Of a DNA stretch of 64,000 nt, positions 37,711-50,350 are shown in pieces. Source of the stretch: Straminergon stramineum (lineage: Eukaryota > Streptophyta > Bryopsida > Hypnales > Calliergonaceae); contig OY987271.1 of the NCBI GenBank assembly GCA_963920665.1, positions 2,854,501-2,918,500 of the forward strand. Direction: 5' to 3'. Below the pieces are notes generated by a model that searched no databases, was not told where the DNA came from, and saw nothing but the letters and a program-made list of their open reading frames with translations. Position 1 is the stretch's first letter; every line of letters starts with the position of its first letter. The position numbers were made by a program, and so were the translations under genes.

Positions 37711-40149
37711 ATATGGGAAGACACGAGCGACATTTGCAGAAATAGTGACTGTCAATTGGTCCAAAGCTCTCATGAATTGTTTGGGTTTTTACTTAAGTTA
37801 GTAGTTTTTAATTCACTATGGAGTAAAATCTGAAGAAATCTTTCACTTGTTTGGGAAATTATCTTAGTTTGAAACCCATGATAAGCTCTCAAGTGAATTC
37901 AAGTTAATTCTATTAATGGTAAAGTTTGAACAATTGTATATGAGACTCTTTCACACTAATTTTTCACACAAATTAGTGGGAGAATTTGGGATTAATGTCA
38001 TTGTTCAACTTGTGTAAATATTGGAAATAAGATTTTGGTGGAATACGGATAAAAGTGGATAAAAAAATGAATGACCATCATACTATTTCGAATAATGTGA
38101 AAATAGATTAGATTTGGTTATATTATTTCATCTATGTTACTATGGGCTAGGAGAGCTTTTGTATTGGCTGGCATTTCAAATGTACATAATCTCTAAGTTG
38201 GTGTAAGGTAGTGTTATTATTGTAGGTTGTACTAATTGAATTAGCCTAAGTAGTGAATCTTGACCCAATATTATTGAGACAAAAAGAATTATGGTTTTGT
38301 AGTCAAATTTTTATCATGAAAAAAAGACTCCATGAAAAAAAGATGAGAATTAATTAACCTTTTAGGAAAAGTTATAATACAATTAATTTAGTGGTTCTTA
38401 AGGATTTGGGTGATCCTAAATTATCTTTTTAGCAAAGAAATACATATAAAATTATTTGAAACTTTTTTTTTTATTGTGAAGATTGTAGTTTTTCATTCCC
38501 TAATGAATGACTATTATAATAATTGTAAAATTAGTGGGAGAAAAATTAGAATAAATATGAAAAAATAGAATTAGTACAAAACTAATGGAAATCTAATGTG
38601 TATTTCAATGTTTGAAAGCCTTGCAATAAAGTGACAATATAGTTAAATGGAATTTTCAAACAATCTGTGATGTTTGTTGCTACCAACAATTTAATTGAAG
38701 TTAAAAAATCATAAATAATTAAGTTAAATTATCAAATGAAGTTCTTTAAACCATTAGTAACAATACAATTGTTCCTAAGACCATCCTGAATATGAAGATT
38801 TTTGAGAGTGGTAGTTCAATTAGATATGCCTTGGAGGCATGACTTTAAACTGCCATGTTTTATATCCTTACAAATATAGCTTTCCATGGACATCTTTCAT
38901 CTTTCCAGTGACAATTTTCATTTGTATTGACATCTTTGAAGTAATATAGTATTAGGCATCTAGATCCTAAATTCATAATTGGCACTTTTCATTGTGGTGT
39001 GTTGTGCTATAACAAGAACTTAAGTGCAAGTCGTGATACACAAGACAACTACAAAGAATTGTGGTTATGATTTAATTAATGACAATAAAAATGAATTAAT
39101 GTACAAATCAATCAATTGGTACGAAAACACTGCCTAGATTTGTGAAGTTGAGGCATAAATTCTCAATTGTTTTCAGTTTTAGTATGTCTTTACCATTGAC
39201 CAACAAAATCTCTCATCAAAATCAAAGCACCAATTGCAATACATCCTGATCTCTTCATTATTAATCTCTAATGTCACATTTTAGTACAATTTAAAAACAT
39301 GTTCCAAAATTCAAACAAATGATTGAAGAACTTTCACATGTGACACATTGAACACACAAGGTATGTGCACCTACAATCATCACTACCACAAATGCCATGT
39401 CTATATTTGCCCCCAAAGGACACTAAAACCTAAATATTAATGACACAAAATATACAAAATTAGAATATAACAATCTTGAAGAGCTTATTGCCAATTTTTT
39501 TAATATAATTTATCCATACAATGTCCAAATAGTACATGCTAAATAGCATTGAATTCCTCTTTTGATTGCCAACTAGATTCAATAAAAATAATACTCAATA
39601 CAAACAATACTTTAAAATTTGATAACTTCTCCATATATATGGTGTCCAAATAATACATGCAAAAGTGGTTTGGGTTCTTCTTTCACTTGCCAGCAAAGAT
39701 TCAACAAAAATAATACTCCATATGTTGACAATAACTAGTGTGCCTTGTGATGTTGCTACAACCAAAATAAAAGTGAAAGTAATATCCTATTTTTTCAATT
39801 CATAAAAGCTTCAAAATTCTATAACTTTCACACCAAAGGCCTCTAAACACCTCTAAACAAAGCCTATGCACCCTTCCTTGCTCAATGCTTTCTAATGGTG
39901 GGGGATGCATTGTTTAGAAGATCTCAACGTAATAAACAAACAAACAACCTAACTTAAAGTATAGATAATGAGTATGCTCAATTACTATTAGTGTCAATTA
40001 CGATTCTAGGTGAACTTACCTTCTTCCTACAAGATTTTGGTTCTAAGTACACAACCCAAAATTTATTTATTTATTTATTTATTTTTGAACACATGGACAA
40101 TTTCCCACAACCCAAAAGTTTCATTACTAGGGATGCTTTACACCTAAAC
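37711..40149. other. AT-rich intergenic DNA, no gene recognised
   Basis: No credible gene or bounded element is present. A short ATTT tetranucleotide microsatellite lies at about 40061-40085, just before the assembly gap. Confidence 0.55.
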
Positions 40150-40349
40150 NNNNNNNNNNNNNNNNNNNNNNNNNNNNNNNNNNNNNNNNNNNNNNNNNNN
40201 NNNNNNNNNNNNNNNNNNNNNNNNNNNNNNNNNNNNNNNNNNNNNNNNNNNNNNNNNNNNNNNNNNNNNNNNNNNNNNNNNNNNNNNNNNNNNNNNNNNN
40301 NNNNNNNNNNNNNNNNNNNNNNNNNNNNNNNNNNNNNNNNNNNNNNNNN
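40150..40349. other. Assembly gap (200 N)
   Basis: Exactly 200 N bases, so a placeholder of probably unknown true size. It sits directly upstream of the Mei2-like leader, so promoter sequence may be missing. Confidence 0.99.
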
Positions 40350-41943
40350 TGTTCCTAAAGCAAGCAAGCCCCTTTGGGGATTCCCAACACGCCAGCCCTT
40401 CTTTTACGCTTCACTCTCCGCCTTCCCCTTCTTCTTTCCTTCCGTGTCTCTCTCTCTTTCGCTCTCTTTCTCTCTCTTTTTCTCTCCCCCCTCGTCCTCG
40501 TCCTCAGCCTCGCCATCGCCATCGCATTCCGTATCCCGTGCATCCCTGGCATCCCTGGTATCCCTTGCATCCCCGCCATCGCATTCCCTTCGTCGCAACG
40601 CTCCTGAGGAGTTTCTTGAGGTCGCCCGAAGTCTCGGCAAGAGCATATAAGGCTCCAATTTGGGCAGCCAGGGAGGGTTTCGTGTGGATTGGGGGGGTTG
40701 ACTGGGGTTGTGTTGCCCGAGGTCGCGAACTTGGGAAGGGAGGCTTTGGTCGCTAAAGCTTTTTGGTTCTGTTGGAGATTGGTGGTGGGCGAAGAAGTTC
40801 CCCGGGCGATGGTGCTGGAGCTTCATCGGATGAGCATGTCAGAGACGAATTTGGGCCAGGTGCGACTTGCAACGTGGTCGTCCGTTTGGGTGCTGTTTTT
40901 TGGGTTTCGGTTGTATTTTGTGGGTTTCGAATGTGGACGTCGATTTTGAGCTATTGGGGGAGAAGAGAGATGGCGTGTGGTAGGAGAGTGTGTTCGCCCT
41001 CTTTTGTCGGTTTGCGTGAGCAGTGGTTTGGAAAACGGGGGTTTCGAGTGGTGACTGGGGAAAGTCGGCCTCTGGCGACGGGATTGGTTTTGGGGTTGTC
41101 GTGTGTTTGTGTGGGGGAGTCTTTGTGTGGAGTTGTGTTGTTAGTGCGTGAGTTTTTTTTTGGTTCTGGTAGAGGCAATCTATGTGACCACGTCAGACGT
41201 GTGAGTTTCCATCATTCCATTCCCATTCCTTCAGTCAGGTGGATTGGAACTGGAGGAGTTCTCTTGGGATCATGAGCAATGAGATCGAATAGGGTTCCAA
41301 GTGCTCGTCCGACACGTCCGTTAAGCACTTTGTATCCAAGTGGTCATACTGGACTAGGATCTCTTCCTTCGCTCTGTCCCCGAATTCTTACATTCCCTGC
41401 TACCCGAACCAGGGTTTGGGTTTGGGCTCGCTCTAGAAACAAACGCATATGATAGGGTTTGCATTAGCTCTTTTTCACTCGCAGATTCCACCATTTTCAC
41501 GCTGCCTTTACTTTGAATGTGTGAGAACTCAATGATAGTGTGGCAAGCATACCTGGGCCTTTAGAATGTCGTTTTAGAGAAGGTCATCAGAACGAGGATT
41601 GAATGCACTAAGGAAAAGCAATAGGTAAGCACCACCATTCGGGCTGCGGACGATGATGATCACCGACATGGTCTGTTGCGTGACATGTGAGCGATGTGTG
41701 CTGCCAGGTTACTCTTAATCTTCCCACCTGGAATAATCCCAACTATGACATCGTATGAATGTGTGAAAACTCAGTGATAGTGAGGCAGGTATGCACGATA
41801 TTATAAATTGTCAGTGTCTAGAGAATGTCAGATTTGAGTGTACAGACAGCAGGAAACATCATTATGGTGGATTGTGTAGTGACAAACGAACGATTTGTAT
41901 TGCCAGGTGACGGTATCATAGTAGAATCGACGGGGAACGGGAT
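40350..41943 (+). promoter_or_regulatory. Mei2-like gene promoter and long 5' leader
   Basis: Composition changes sharply after the gap. A pyrimidine-rich CT/TTC tract at about 40400-40500 looks like a plant Y-patch near a transcription start. GC-richer DNA then leads to the ATG at 41944. A good donor (ATAG|GTAAGC at 41625) and acceptor (TTGCCAG ending 41906) suggest a 5'-UTR intron, which is common in this gene family. Many upstream ATGs are present. A 36 bp direct repeat (41515-41550 and 41757-41792, 31 of 36 identical) lies inside. Confidence 0.5.
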
Positions 41944-44900
41944 ATGGAGCCTGGCAGGCGGACTATGTCGGGGGGGTACGCCAACAACCCGCCCCCGGGA
42001 ATGGGTCATATCAGGGCGGGAGGAGGGTTGTCATCATCATCTTCACAATCTCAGCAGCAGCAGCAGCAGCAGCAGGAGCAACAACAGCTACAGCAACAGC
42101 AGCAGCAGCAGCAGCAACAGACATGGTCACTGATGAAGGATGATTGGGCTTCCCGAGGCAGTCCTCGTAGCGGCAATGGGGAGCCTCAACAACCCCAGCA
42201 CTGGGGGGTAGGGGCGGTAGGGGAAGGCAGGCCGCCCAGCTTGTCCTCCTACAACTCGTGGAATATGGCGAACGAAAGGGTGGATCTCGTCGGCCTCTCG
42301 TCGTCGCCTCACGTTAATGGCAACATGGACAATTTGGACTCCATTAGAGGGATTGATTCCAATAGCTTCTCCACCTCGTTTCCAGCGATTTTCGACAAAT
42401 GTAAACCTCACCTCCTTTTGCCCTTCTTGGCACCTCTCAGATGCTGAATAGTCGGTATTTTACCCTTTATACATGACTAACTTTGGTTTTCCTGGTGTCG
42501 ATAACGTTCTTTTGAATTTCTGTTGGATTACGTATTGTTGCTCGTTCCAGCTCGTGTGCTGCTTTAAGGTTGGCTGGAGAAATGCAGTGAATAGTCTCGC
42601 TGTTGGTTTTTTGTAAACCCCTTTTGCATGACTAACATGGTTGTCCTAGTGTATTTTACCCTTTCTTGTTAGAAACTTTCTGTTGGTTAGCTATGGTCAC
42701 ATGTGTCAGCTCGTGTATTGCTTTGAGTTTGTGCTGCTGAGGGGACACCCAGTGTATTGGCATTGTAGAGGATGTGCTAGTGGTTTACGTTAGAGGGTGG
42801 TGGTGTCACCTGGGCAGCACAAGTTTATATAACTTCGTGGTCGGTTTTATATTTGTAGCGAGCTCTGAAGTGGGTGAATTTGTTGCGTTGTTTGCAGTGA
42901 GGTTGTCGGATTCCGAAACGCGCGTGGTTCAGTCACTAGACACGGCTGCTGTACAGTTAATCACCGACTTGGACGTGGACGAGCCGTATGGCTCCCTGGA
43001 GGATCTCGAGTTTCACACCATTGGGAACCTCCTCCCAGACGATGAAGAAGACCTTTTGGCGGGCGTAGCAGATGACTATGATCTTCCTCAGAACAGAAGG
43101 GATGAAGTGACCACCGAGGAGCAGGACGAGTTCGATCTGTTCAGTTCCGGAGGTGGTATGGAGTTGGAGGGCGACTCGCAGGACGCTTTGGGTGTGTATA
43201 TGAGTAACTATCGTTCTGGAGAGGGTTTGGGTGGAGGGGCTGCGGGACAGCCGTCTGGGGCTGCAGGGTCTGTTGCCGGGGAGCATCCGTACGGGGAACA
43301 TCCTTCAAGGACTCTCTTTGTTCGCAACATCAACTCGAATGTGGAGGATACGGAGCTGAGAGCACTTTTTGAGGTATCAAAACTACCATATGTTGTTGTT
43401 TATTGGTATATAATGAAAGATCTTTGAGAGTACCAATTTAGCTTTTTCTACGCCCCATCTTTTGCCTTCTGGAATTTGTGATTTCGCTAGATATGTGTTG
43501 CATTCGCGATTGTTTGAGAGGAGTGCTGCTCAGGGGACACCACCTCGTGAAATGTACACCTCTGATACATTCTCTTCACGGAACATACTCTGGGTTTCCC
43601 CTGAGCAACGTTTTACCGGATGGTTTTGTACGTGTTCGACTTCAATTTGCACGCTAGGTTATGCATTGTCGTTACCTGGATCCATTCCTGAGTGTATGCT
43701 TTGGAGTCTCTTTGTAAAGATTTTAACATTTTATCTTCCGATCCAGGTAACCTAACACTGTTAGTTCTTGTCAATGTCTGAATGCAAGTGTTTCCTCTTT
43801 ATGTTTGAGATATGTGGTGAGTTGGGGTTTAAGGGAGGTCATTTCAGTGCGTGTGAATAATTAGAGATTATTTTATGTTCTGTCTCTGCTACAGCAATAC
43901 GGGGCTATCCGCACTTTGTACACTGCATGCAAGCACCGGGGTTTCGTAATGATATCGTACTATGATATTCGGGCAGCACGAAGTGCAATGCGAGCTCTGC
44001 AGAACAAGCCACTGAGACGGCGCAAGCTGGATATCCATTTTTCGATTCCCAAAGTAAGAGAGTTCAGTATACCAAATGTCTCAAATGCTGATTTACACTT
44101 GCTGTATTTCCTGCTTGCTTTACATATAAGTAGAATGTCCCGTTTTCATCTTGTATATCTTGATTTCACATTTGCAATTCTATCTTGATATACAAGGTGG
44201 CGGTGACAGCCAGTAGCTTTAAATTCTCAACTTTAGACCATAAGTGTGAAAGTTAAAATTCCGGTTGTAATGTGTGTTTCAGGATAATCCGTCGGACAAG
44301 GATGTGAACCAGGGAACCCTTGTTGTGTTCAATTTAGATGCCTCTGTCTCCAACGATGACCTTCGTCATATTTTTGGGGTTTATGGGGAAGTGAAAGAGG
44401 TGAGTGGAGTCGTGAACTGGTGTATTTAAGTAGATACCTACACTGAACAGGGGTATTAAGGGGACTCATACTAATTAATCGACATTCCACACTAAATAAA
44501 TATCTACCTTTATTGTACATCAATAGTTATTGGAGTGTCCGGGTGATGTACATCATGTTTCAAACATCTACAGTTTTCTAGAATCAGTCCCTTTAATTTT
44601 TTGGTCCCCTTAATACCCCTATTCAGTGTAGAAGCATAGATCAATGCTTGGAAGTTTCAGTGCCTATACAGCAGTTGGTCTTTTGTTTCATCATTGTATA
44701 ATTAGAGTAATTTCATAACGTAAACCTTCTGAACTTGCCCATCAGATCCGGGAGACACCACACAAGCGCCATCACAAGTTTATAGAGTTCTATGACGTAC
44801 GAGCTGCTGAGGCTGCACTGCGGTCTCTGAACAGAAGCGACATAGCTGGTAAACGCATCAAGTTGGAACCTAGCCGACCAGGAGGAGCGCGACGGAGGTT

Positions 44901-47900
44901 AGTTCTCCACCCACAACTGTATTTTCTTACATTATTTTATCTTGACTTTAAAATCGAAGAATGGGGCGGGATGTTTTGGGTTGTACAAGTTGATATTTGA
45001 GTTTCGGCTTTTGTATTTGTCATTCTACTGCATGAGATTAAATATTTCAATTACACGCACTCTTAATGCTAATCTGAACGTGATTTTACCGTTACTCATT
45101 TGATTGCTTTGTGGGTGTTGCAGCAGCTTGCTACAACAGCTTAATCAAGACACCGGGGATGATGATCTCCGGTCTCGACAGCAATCTCATTCCCCGTTAA
45201 ATAGCTCTCCTCCAGGTGATCATCGACTCTACTCTTTGCTTGGGTTCTTTTAGAATGATTTTTTAATCCGTACTTGTGGGTTTGAACGTTTTAATAGTCA
45301 AACCCTGAATGACCGAAACACCCAAAGGGAGTCTGATGTTTGTTTTAGTAGTTTTAACCGGATCGTATGGGGTCTTTTTTTGGTTTAATTTTTTTATGTA
45401 TTGATTGTGTTCCTTAATGTTCCTTAATGTCCTGAATGTTCTTATTGTTTTAAGGCATCAAAAGTGGCCTTAACTGATTTATATTTTCACAATGTGAGTA
45501 ATTGAACAATCGATTATTTTTCCAACCACAACTCCTCGCTCGTCTGGTCACACTGACGAGTGGGATTCGTCTTTGTCATGTACAGGTCACCCTTCCACTT
45601 GGAATTCGGGTGGTGAAAGTGGATCACTCCGAGGAATCCACCACTCTCTACCGCATGGGAATTTCCAGCTGCCCAGCAAGCCTGTCAATGGCGCCAGCTT
45701 GCCCCCCCATATCTCCCAGCCTATCAGAGTCGGGACTATAGGAAGTCATGTAGCCCAGTCGAACCAGATGGAAGCTGCAGGCCACTCCTTGGGCCACTCC
45801 TTGGGACTAGGAAGTCATCGTTTGCCCCCTCACCCTCACTCGCTGCCAGAGTTTGGGCACGGACTCATCAATCCAGGCCATCTGACCTCGCCTGGGTCTG
45901 GTACCTCTGTCTCCAACGCTGCTGCGATGATTCGTCGAGAGCGTGAGGCCCGTGATAGTCTGGAAGGTGGAAGTCGTCTGCAGCGGACAACAAGTGGCAC
46001 GGGAAGCTTCAGTGACACTTCGGCTCTGGAACACGGCAGTCAAGGTACCACTGAACCTTGATAAACCTTTCTTTTCCTTGATACCACTTTGAATTCGGGA
46101 CTTCAGTTTTGATGAAAAGGCGTTCAAATTTTATCCACTCCTTTAACCACTAATTTTTCAAGATATCTACTTGGTTCCCAAGTTCTCTCCTTGTAGCTTC
46201 CTGAATGACTTATTTCAACTCCGAAGCCTCCATATCTGTAGAAGTTGAGGAGGATTCATTTAGAGGATTCAAGGGAGGTTACCATATGTACCAATGCAAA
46301 GAAGAGTTCATGCCTTGCAATTTTGAATGATAGAAGTATGTTTTGAAAGTGACGGTAAATACCAGAATGGGATGCTATCCCTCATTGAATCTTTTGCGTT
46401 AGTCTGAAATCTGGAGGAGGGTGTTGCACGTGGAGGATGCTTAAGTTCCATGTCTGTTGAGAATTTTCGTCTTAGATTTGTGGAACTTATCTTGCCTGCA
46501 ATTAATGTTTTTTCTTTGGTGCAGGCGGTCTTCTGTTTCCCAATTCCAACGGGAACAGTTCCCTGTCGGGTCACCCGTTCAACCTGTGGGGCACCCCGTC
46601 TCAGTCTTCGTTTTCGCACATTCCCCAGAGCTCCCCACCCTACCCGTGGTCGAACTCGTCGTCTGTGGGGCCAACTTTCAATCCGATTGGGCAGGCGCAG
46701 CTGCAGTCCCACACGTTTTCAACATCTCACAGCAGCCTCTTGCCCATGTCACGTCACCACGTGGGCTCAGCGCCATCAGGAGAGCCTTCTCTTTTGGAGA
46801 GGCGACACAGCTACATTGCAGGCGAGTCTTTGGTGGAGACGAGCTCCCTCTTGAGGTCGGCGTCTGGCACTGGCTTGGGTGGGAACGCAGCTCACGCGAT
46901 CAACATCAATATGAGCGGCAGCCACAATTTGATGAACCAGCTGAGTGGCAATTCCATGGGAGGAGGCAACTCGGCGGGTTTGGAACACGCGTCCTCGTCT
47001 CCGAATATGGGCATGGGAATGATGTCGCCGCAACAGCGTCAGCGGTTTCTGCAGAATGGGCTACTCGCGTCCAGTGCCATGGAGGGGCTGATGACTGACA
47101 GGGGTAGAAGCAGCCGCAGGGGCGAGAGCATTTCGGCACAAGCGGACAACAAGAAGCAGTACCAGCTGGATCTGGACCGAATCATGCGTGGGGAGGATCC
47201 CAGAACCACCTTGATGATCAAGAACATTCCCAACAAGTACGTATGCATGTTGGACCCGCCCGAGTCTTGGTTGTACGTTATTAATTGCATAGTCAGATTT
47301 GTATTGTCAGTGAGAAAGGAATGAATTCGAAGATGCATACATGTTGTATAGATGTATCGTGTTCTCGATTTGGGTCGTCTGGCTTGTGCCCCTAACGTGA
47401 CATGCATGATCTTGGCTTCCAGATACACATCGAAGATGCTCCTGGCAGCAATCGATGAGAACCACCGTGGCACTTACGACTTCATCTACCTACCCATTGA
47501 TTTCAAGGTACATTGTTCAGTCTTGTGTCCCCAGATTTTGGTCTGGGCTGTGTCATAATCCTACTTTCTTTCCAGTTATTTCTCTTGCTGCTTAATACTC
47601 TTACGTGCCGAAGCCAAAATGGAAAGTCTACTTCTGGAAGCTACCAGTCCATTCCATTACAAAACTTTCACACCCGTCCGTATTTCTATGCTTTAAAGAT
47701 GAGTGTGGATTTTAAAGCTTTCGAAGAGTTCCAAGTGCTAATCAACTGCCGGGGCATCATATCGTTGGTGCAGAACAAATGCAACGTGGGATATGCATTC
47801 ATCAACATGACGTCGCCGACCCGGATCGTTCCGTTCTACAAGGCCTTCAACGGGAAGAAATGGGAGAAATTCAATTCCGAGAAGGTGGCTTCTCTGGCTT

Positions 47901-48031
47901 ATGCTCGCATTCAAGGCAAAGCGGCTCTGGTAGCTCACTTCCAGAACTCTAGTTTAATGAACGAGGATAAAAGATGCCGACCGATTCTGTTCCATTCGGA
48001 AGGGCCCCACGTGGGAGACCAGGTAGACTGA
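41944..48031 (+). CDS. Mei2-like (AML) RNA-binding protein, 10 coding exons, three RRMs
   Basis: Mei2-like proteins bind RNA and act in plant meiosis and meristem development. Exons: 41944-42400, 42898-43373, 43895-44053, 44283-44399, 44746-44897, 45124-45215, 45586-46044, 46525-47236, 47423-47507 and 47774-48031. Phases close to 988 aa. A poly-Gln tract is at about residues 36-59. The AML-typical acidic motif runs LRLSDSE to IGNLLPDDEEDLL. RRM1 (about 290-364) has LFVRNI and RGFVMISY. RRM2 (about 374-450) has LVVFNL and HHKFIEFYD. The C-terminal Mei2-type RRM3 (about 863-960) has TTLMIKNIPNKYTSKMLLAA, GTYDFIYLPIDFK and CNVGYAFINM. The protein ends KRCRPILFHSEGP-HVGDQVD, a short tail for the family. 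The start is the first ATG after an in-frame stop at 41908; a second in-frame ATG (MSGGYANN) is 21 bases on. Exon 6 has a NAGNAG acceptor. Which AML subclass is unknown. Confidence 0.93.
42451..42770 (+). repeat. Diverged tandem duplication filling Mei2-like intron 1
   Basis: Two roughly 158 bp units share CATGACTAAC, GGTTNTCCTNGTGT, TTTCTGTTGG and CAGCTCGTGTNNTGCTTTNAG in the same order (for example near 42469/42629 and 42548/42706). Near the end of unit 2, GTGCTGCTGAGGGGACACC (42731-42749) recurs in intron 2 at 43523-43541 with one mismatch. Confidence 0.6.
44438..44631. mobile_element. 194 bp TA-flanked MITE in Mei2-like intron 4
   Basis: 28 bp terminal inverted repeats (44438-44465 and 44604-44631) differ at one position. 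The core CACTGAAYAGGGGTATTAAG is bounded by TA on both sides, the target preference of Tc1/mariner-type elements. There is no coding capacity. It lies wholly inside the 346 bp intron between exons 4 and 5, in a position that spares the splice sites. Confidence 0.75.
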
Positions 48032-48760
48032 TCGATACCAAGTTTTGCGATAGTCACTCACTGGAGGTCTTTGCTTGAAACCGAGTTGCTGTTTCTCGAT
48101 CTCCCCGTGCTGCGTGTCGGTTTCCTGGTCGAGCCATCTAATTATTTGATATTTTTGAGAATTTTGGAGTTGTAGATATCACTAGGATCAGTAGCGTACT
48201 CGTTAATCAGGAAACCACCGCTGTGAAACCACTCCTTTGTCACGACCGATCTGTTACCAACTTTGAAGGAGTTCCGGAACACTTATTCTAATTCAGAATT
48301 GTAGATATCATTAGCATCAGCGGATTACTGTCGACTTCAAGCCACCATCTTGAAAGGTATTTGATTCCGACGAGAGAGGTTTTCTTCTAAAGGACTGTAG
48401 CAGCAGGGAGCTTCTGGACCAGCATTTTTGTACGTGGGCTGGCACTGCTGTGAGGCTTATTTTCAAGCGTAGGACCTGCAGGTTGGTGGTGCAAGTTTGG
48501 TAGTAGTGCTGAGCTTGAGAGTTTTGTGAGTTCTTGGTGACCACGGCAAAGTGGTTGTGACATGGTTATGTCTTTCTTTAGATGTGGCCTGGCGGATTAC
48601 GAGCACAAATGAAATGGAAGAGTTTGTGTGTTATTTGAGGAAGTTAATTATAATGCGCATGTTTATTCAAGTGGCGACTGTGTTTTTGTACTTTGTGAAG
48701 GGCTAGCTATTGTTGCTTGCAACGCTTTAATAAAACTTGTTCTCGCTGTACTGATGTGCA
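48032..48760 (+). other. Mei2-like 3' untranslated region with polyadenylation signal
   Basis: A canonical AATAAA lies at 48729-48734, about 700 bp after the stop, in sequence that keeps gene-like composition until there. It is the most plausible polyadenylation signal. The end position is approximate. Confidence 0.5.
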
Positions 48761-49704
48761 TTGCACAAAGGTTTCTGTTAAAAGTAACTTATGTGAGGGT
48801 TCAGATTATCTCTTACAGTTGCGTTTCTAACTGTGGGTTGATTCGTTCTTGTTTAATTTCCTGAAGTGCACAGTTTCATTTCAAATTTTCAATTATAATC
48901 CAAATGTGTCACAGTACATCGGACCGGTAGTATGCAAATCAAGCAATCATTATGAATATGACAAGTTTGCTCTCTATATGGGAGCAGAAATATCAATTTA
49001 CAGAACTCCAATTCTAAAAGTGATCTCATTCACAACACTTCACCCATATTTTTTGTTCGAAGGTCATGAACTCCATAGGGATTATTGCCAATGCCACTCT
49101 CATTTGACTTTCTATGGTACTAACGCTGGTCTACTGTTTAGTCTAAGGAGGACTTTGCATGTGTTTTTTTGTTGTGAATCCACTAGTTTGTGTCATGGTG
49201 TAGGACACCGTGATTTTTACAAATCTCCATGTCATTCTTTAATTAGAAAGTGAGTAGGCCATAGTTATAAGCTCAGAGTTCAAATGGTGACAAATGATTC
49301 AGTTTTAGGAAATTTTCAATATTTCGAATTGGAGTAGAAATTAGAGTTGATGGACTTCATTTTCTTAGTAGGTCTCAATTTCAAAATATATCATTTTTAT
49401 GGCTAAAAGTTAGATAAAGAGCAAGGAGTTCATGTTGCCTGAACACATTAAAAATTAGGTAATCTTCTGGGTGATATGTCTTTAAAGATTCTTCTTATGT
49501 AGAAATGTCATAAATACTTCAAAGAAGAAATTTACTACACCATCCAAGCAACTACTATTCAAGCAACTCTCAAAAAACAATTGGATGAAAAATGATTTGT
49601 CATTGTCATCTCCCATTTTTATGAAGAAATCTAAATACCTCAAATTGGTTGTAGCAACATTCTTAGATTAACTCAAGAACAAATGAACAATGTGGCAGAC
49701 AAAA
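48761..49704. other. Intergenic DNA, no gene recognised
   Basis: AT-rich sequence between the Mei2-like 3' end and a cluster of TIR-element arms. A 134-codon plus-strand frame (48849-49253) has no recognisable features. Confidence 0.5.
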
Positions 49705-49900
49705 AGCATTTGACGAATGATAGAGAATCCTTCTATATAAGACAAGTGCAAATGTTCATCCTTCAAATTTTGTGTGTAAAGGGAAGATTTTTCACAATAG
49801 TTTGACCTCCAATGAGTGCTCTTGGTTTTAAGAAAAAGTGATTCATACAATACCAAAAAAGATGATTTTCATGGTGACCAACCCCTCTTTAGTAGATCAC
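49705..49900. mobile_element. Solo right arm of the long-TIR element family
   Basis: It matches the right arms at 3535-3752 and 50605-50812: GAATCCTTCTATATAAGACAA, AATGTTCATCCTT, AGTTTGACCTCCAATGAGTGCTCTTG (in blocks) and GATGATTTTCATGGTGACCA. The outer terminus is decayed. No left arm was found upstream. Confidence 0.55.
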
Positions 49901-50350
49901 TACTAACTATAGAATAGTGTGCAATATAGTTTTTTTCATTTAGGGTATACAATGTCCAAACTTTTCACCAATTTAGATCCTAGAACCCATGTCTATGCAA
50001 CCAATTTTTTATGTGTTGCAATTATTTGCAAACATTATAAGAAGAATGGGGTCTCTAGAGGGCCGCCGGATGTGCACCAGAAGTGAAAAATTGTAGAATA
50101 AAAAAATAATATTTTTTATTCGTTTTTTTCAAAAAAATTACAAATAAAAGAAAATCGCAGTCTTACCATCTGCCAAGATGGACTTCGATTATTAATTTTC
50201 TTTTTTTCTTTTTAAAAAAAAATTATTTTATTTATTCAGCAATCTGTTGTTCATTGTTGGTCACAGTTTCTCAAAGGGAGGTGGTCTTCTGTAGGCCCCT
50301 TTCTTTTTCTAATGATTGCAAGCATTGAAAGGCTAAGTTTTTAGCACCAT

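Noticed and set aside
39991..40650. 219-codon frame running through the assembly gap
   Set aside because: Its middle is N bases, and the flanks are an ATTT microsatellite and a CT-rich leader.
40374..41275. Long open frames on both strands in the Mei2-like leader
   Set aside because: They come from GC- and CT-rich low-complexity DNA and overlap in several frames. None resembles a protein family.
46308..47139. Long antisense and alternate-frame ORFs over Mei2-like exon 8
   Set aside because: Shadows of a 712 bp GC-rich coding exon. Only the AML frame joins the RRM3 exons in phase.
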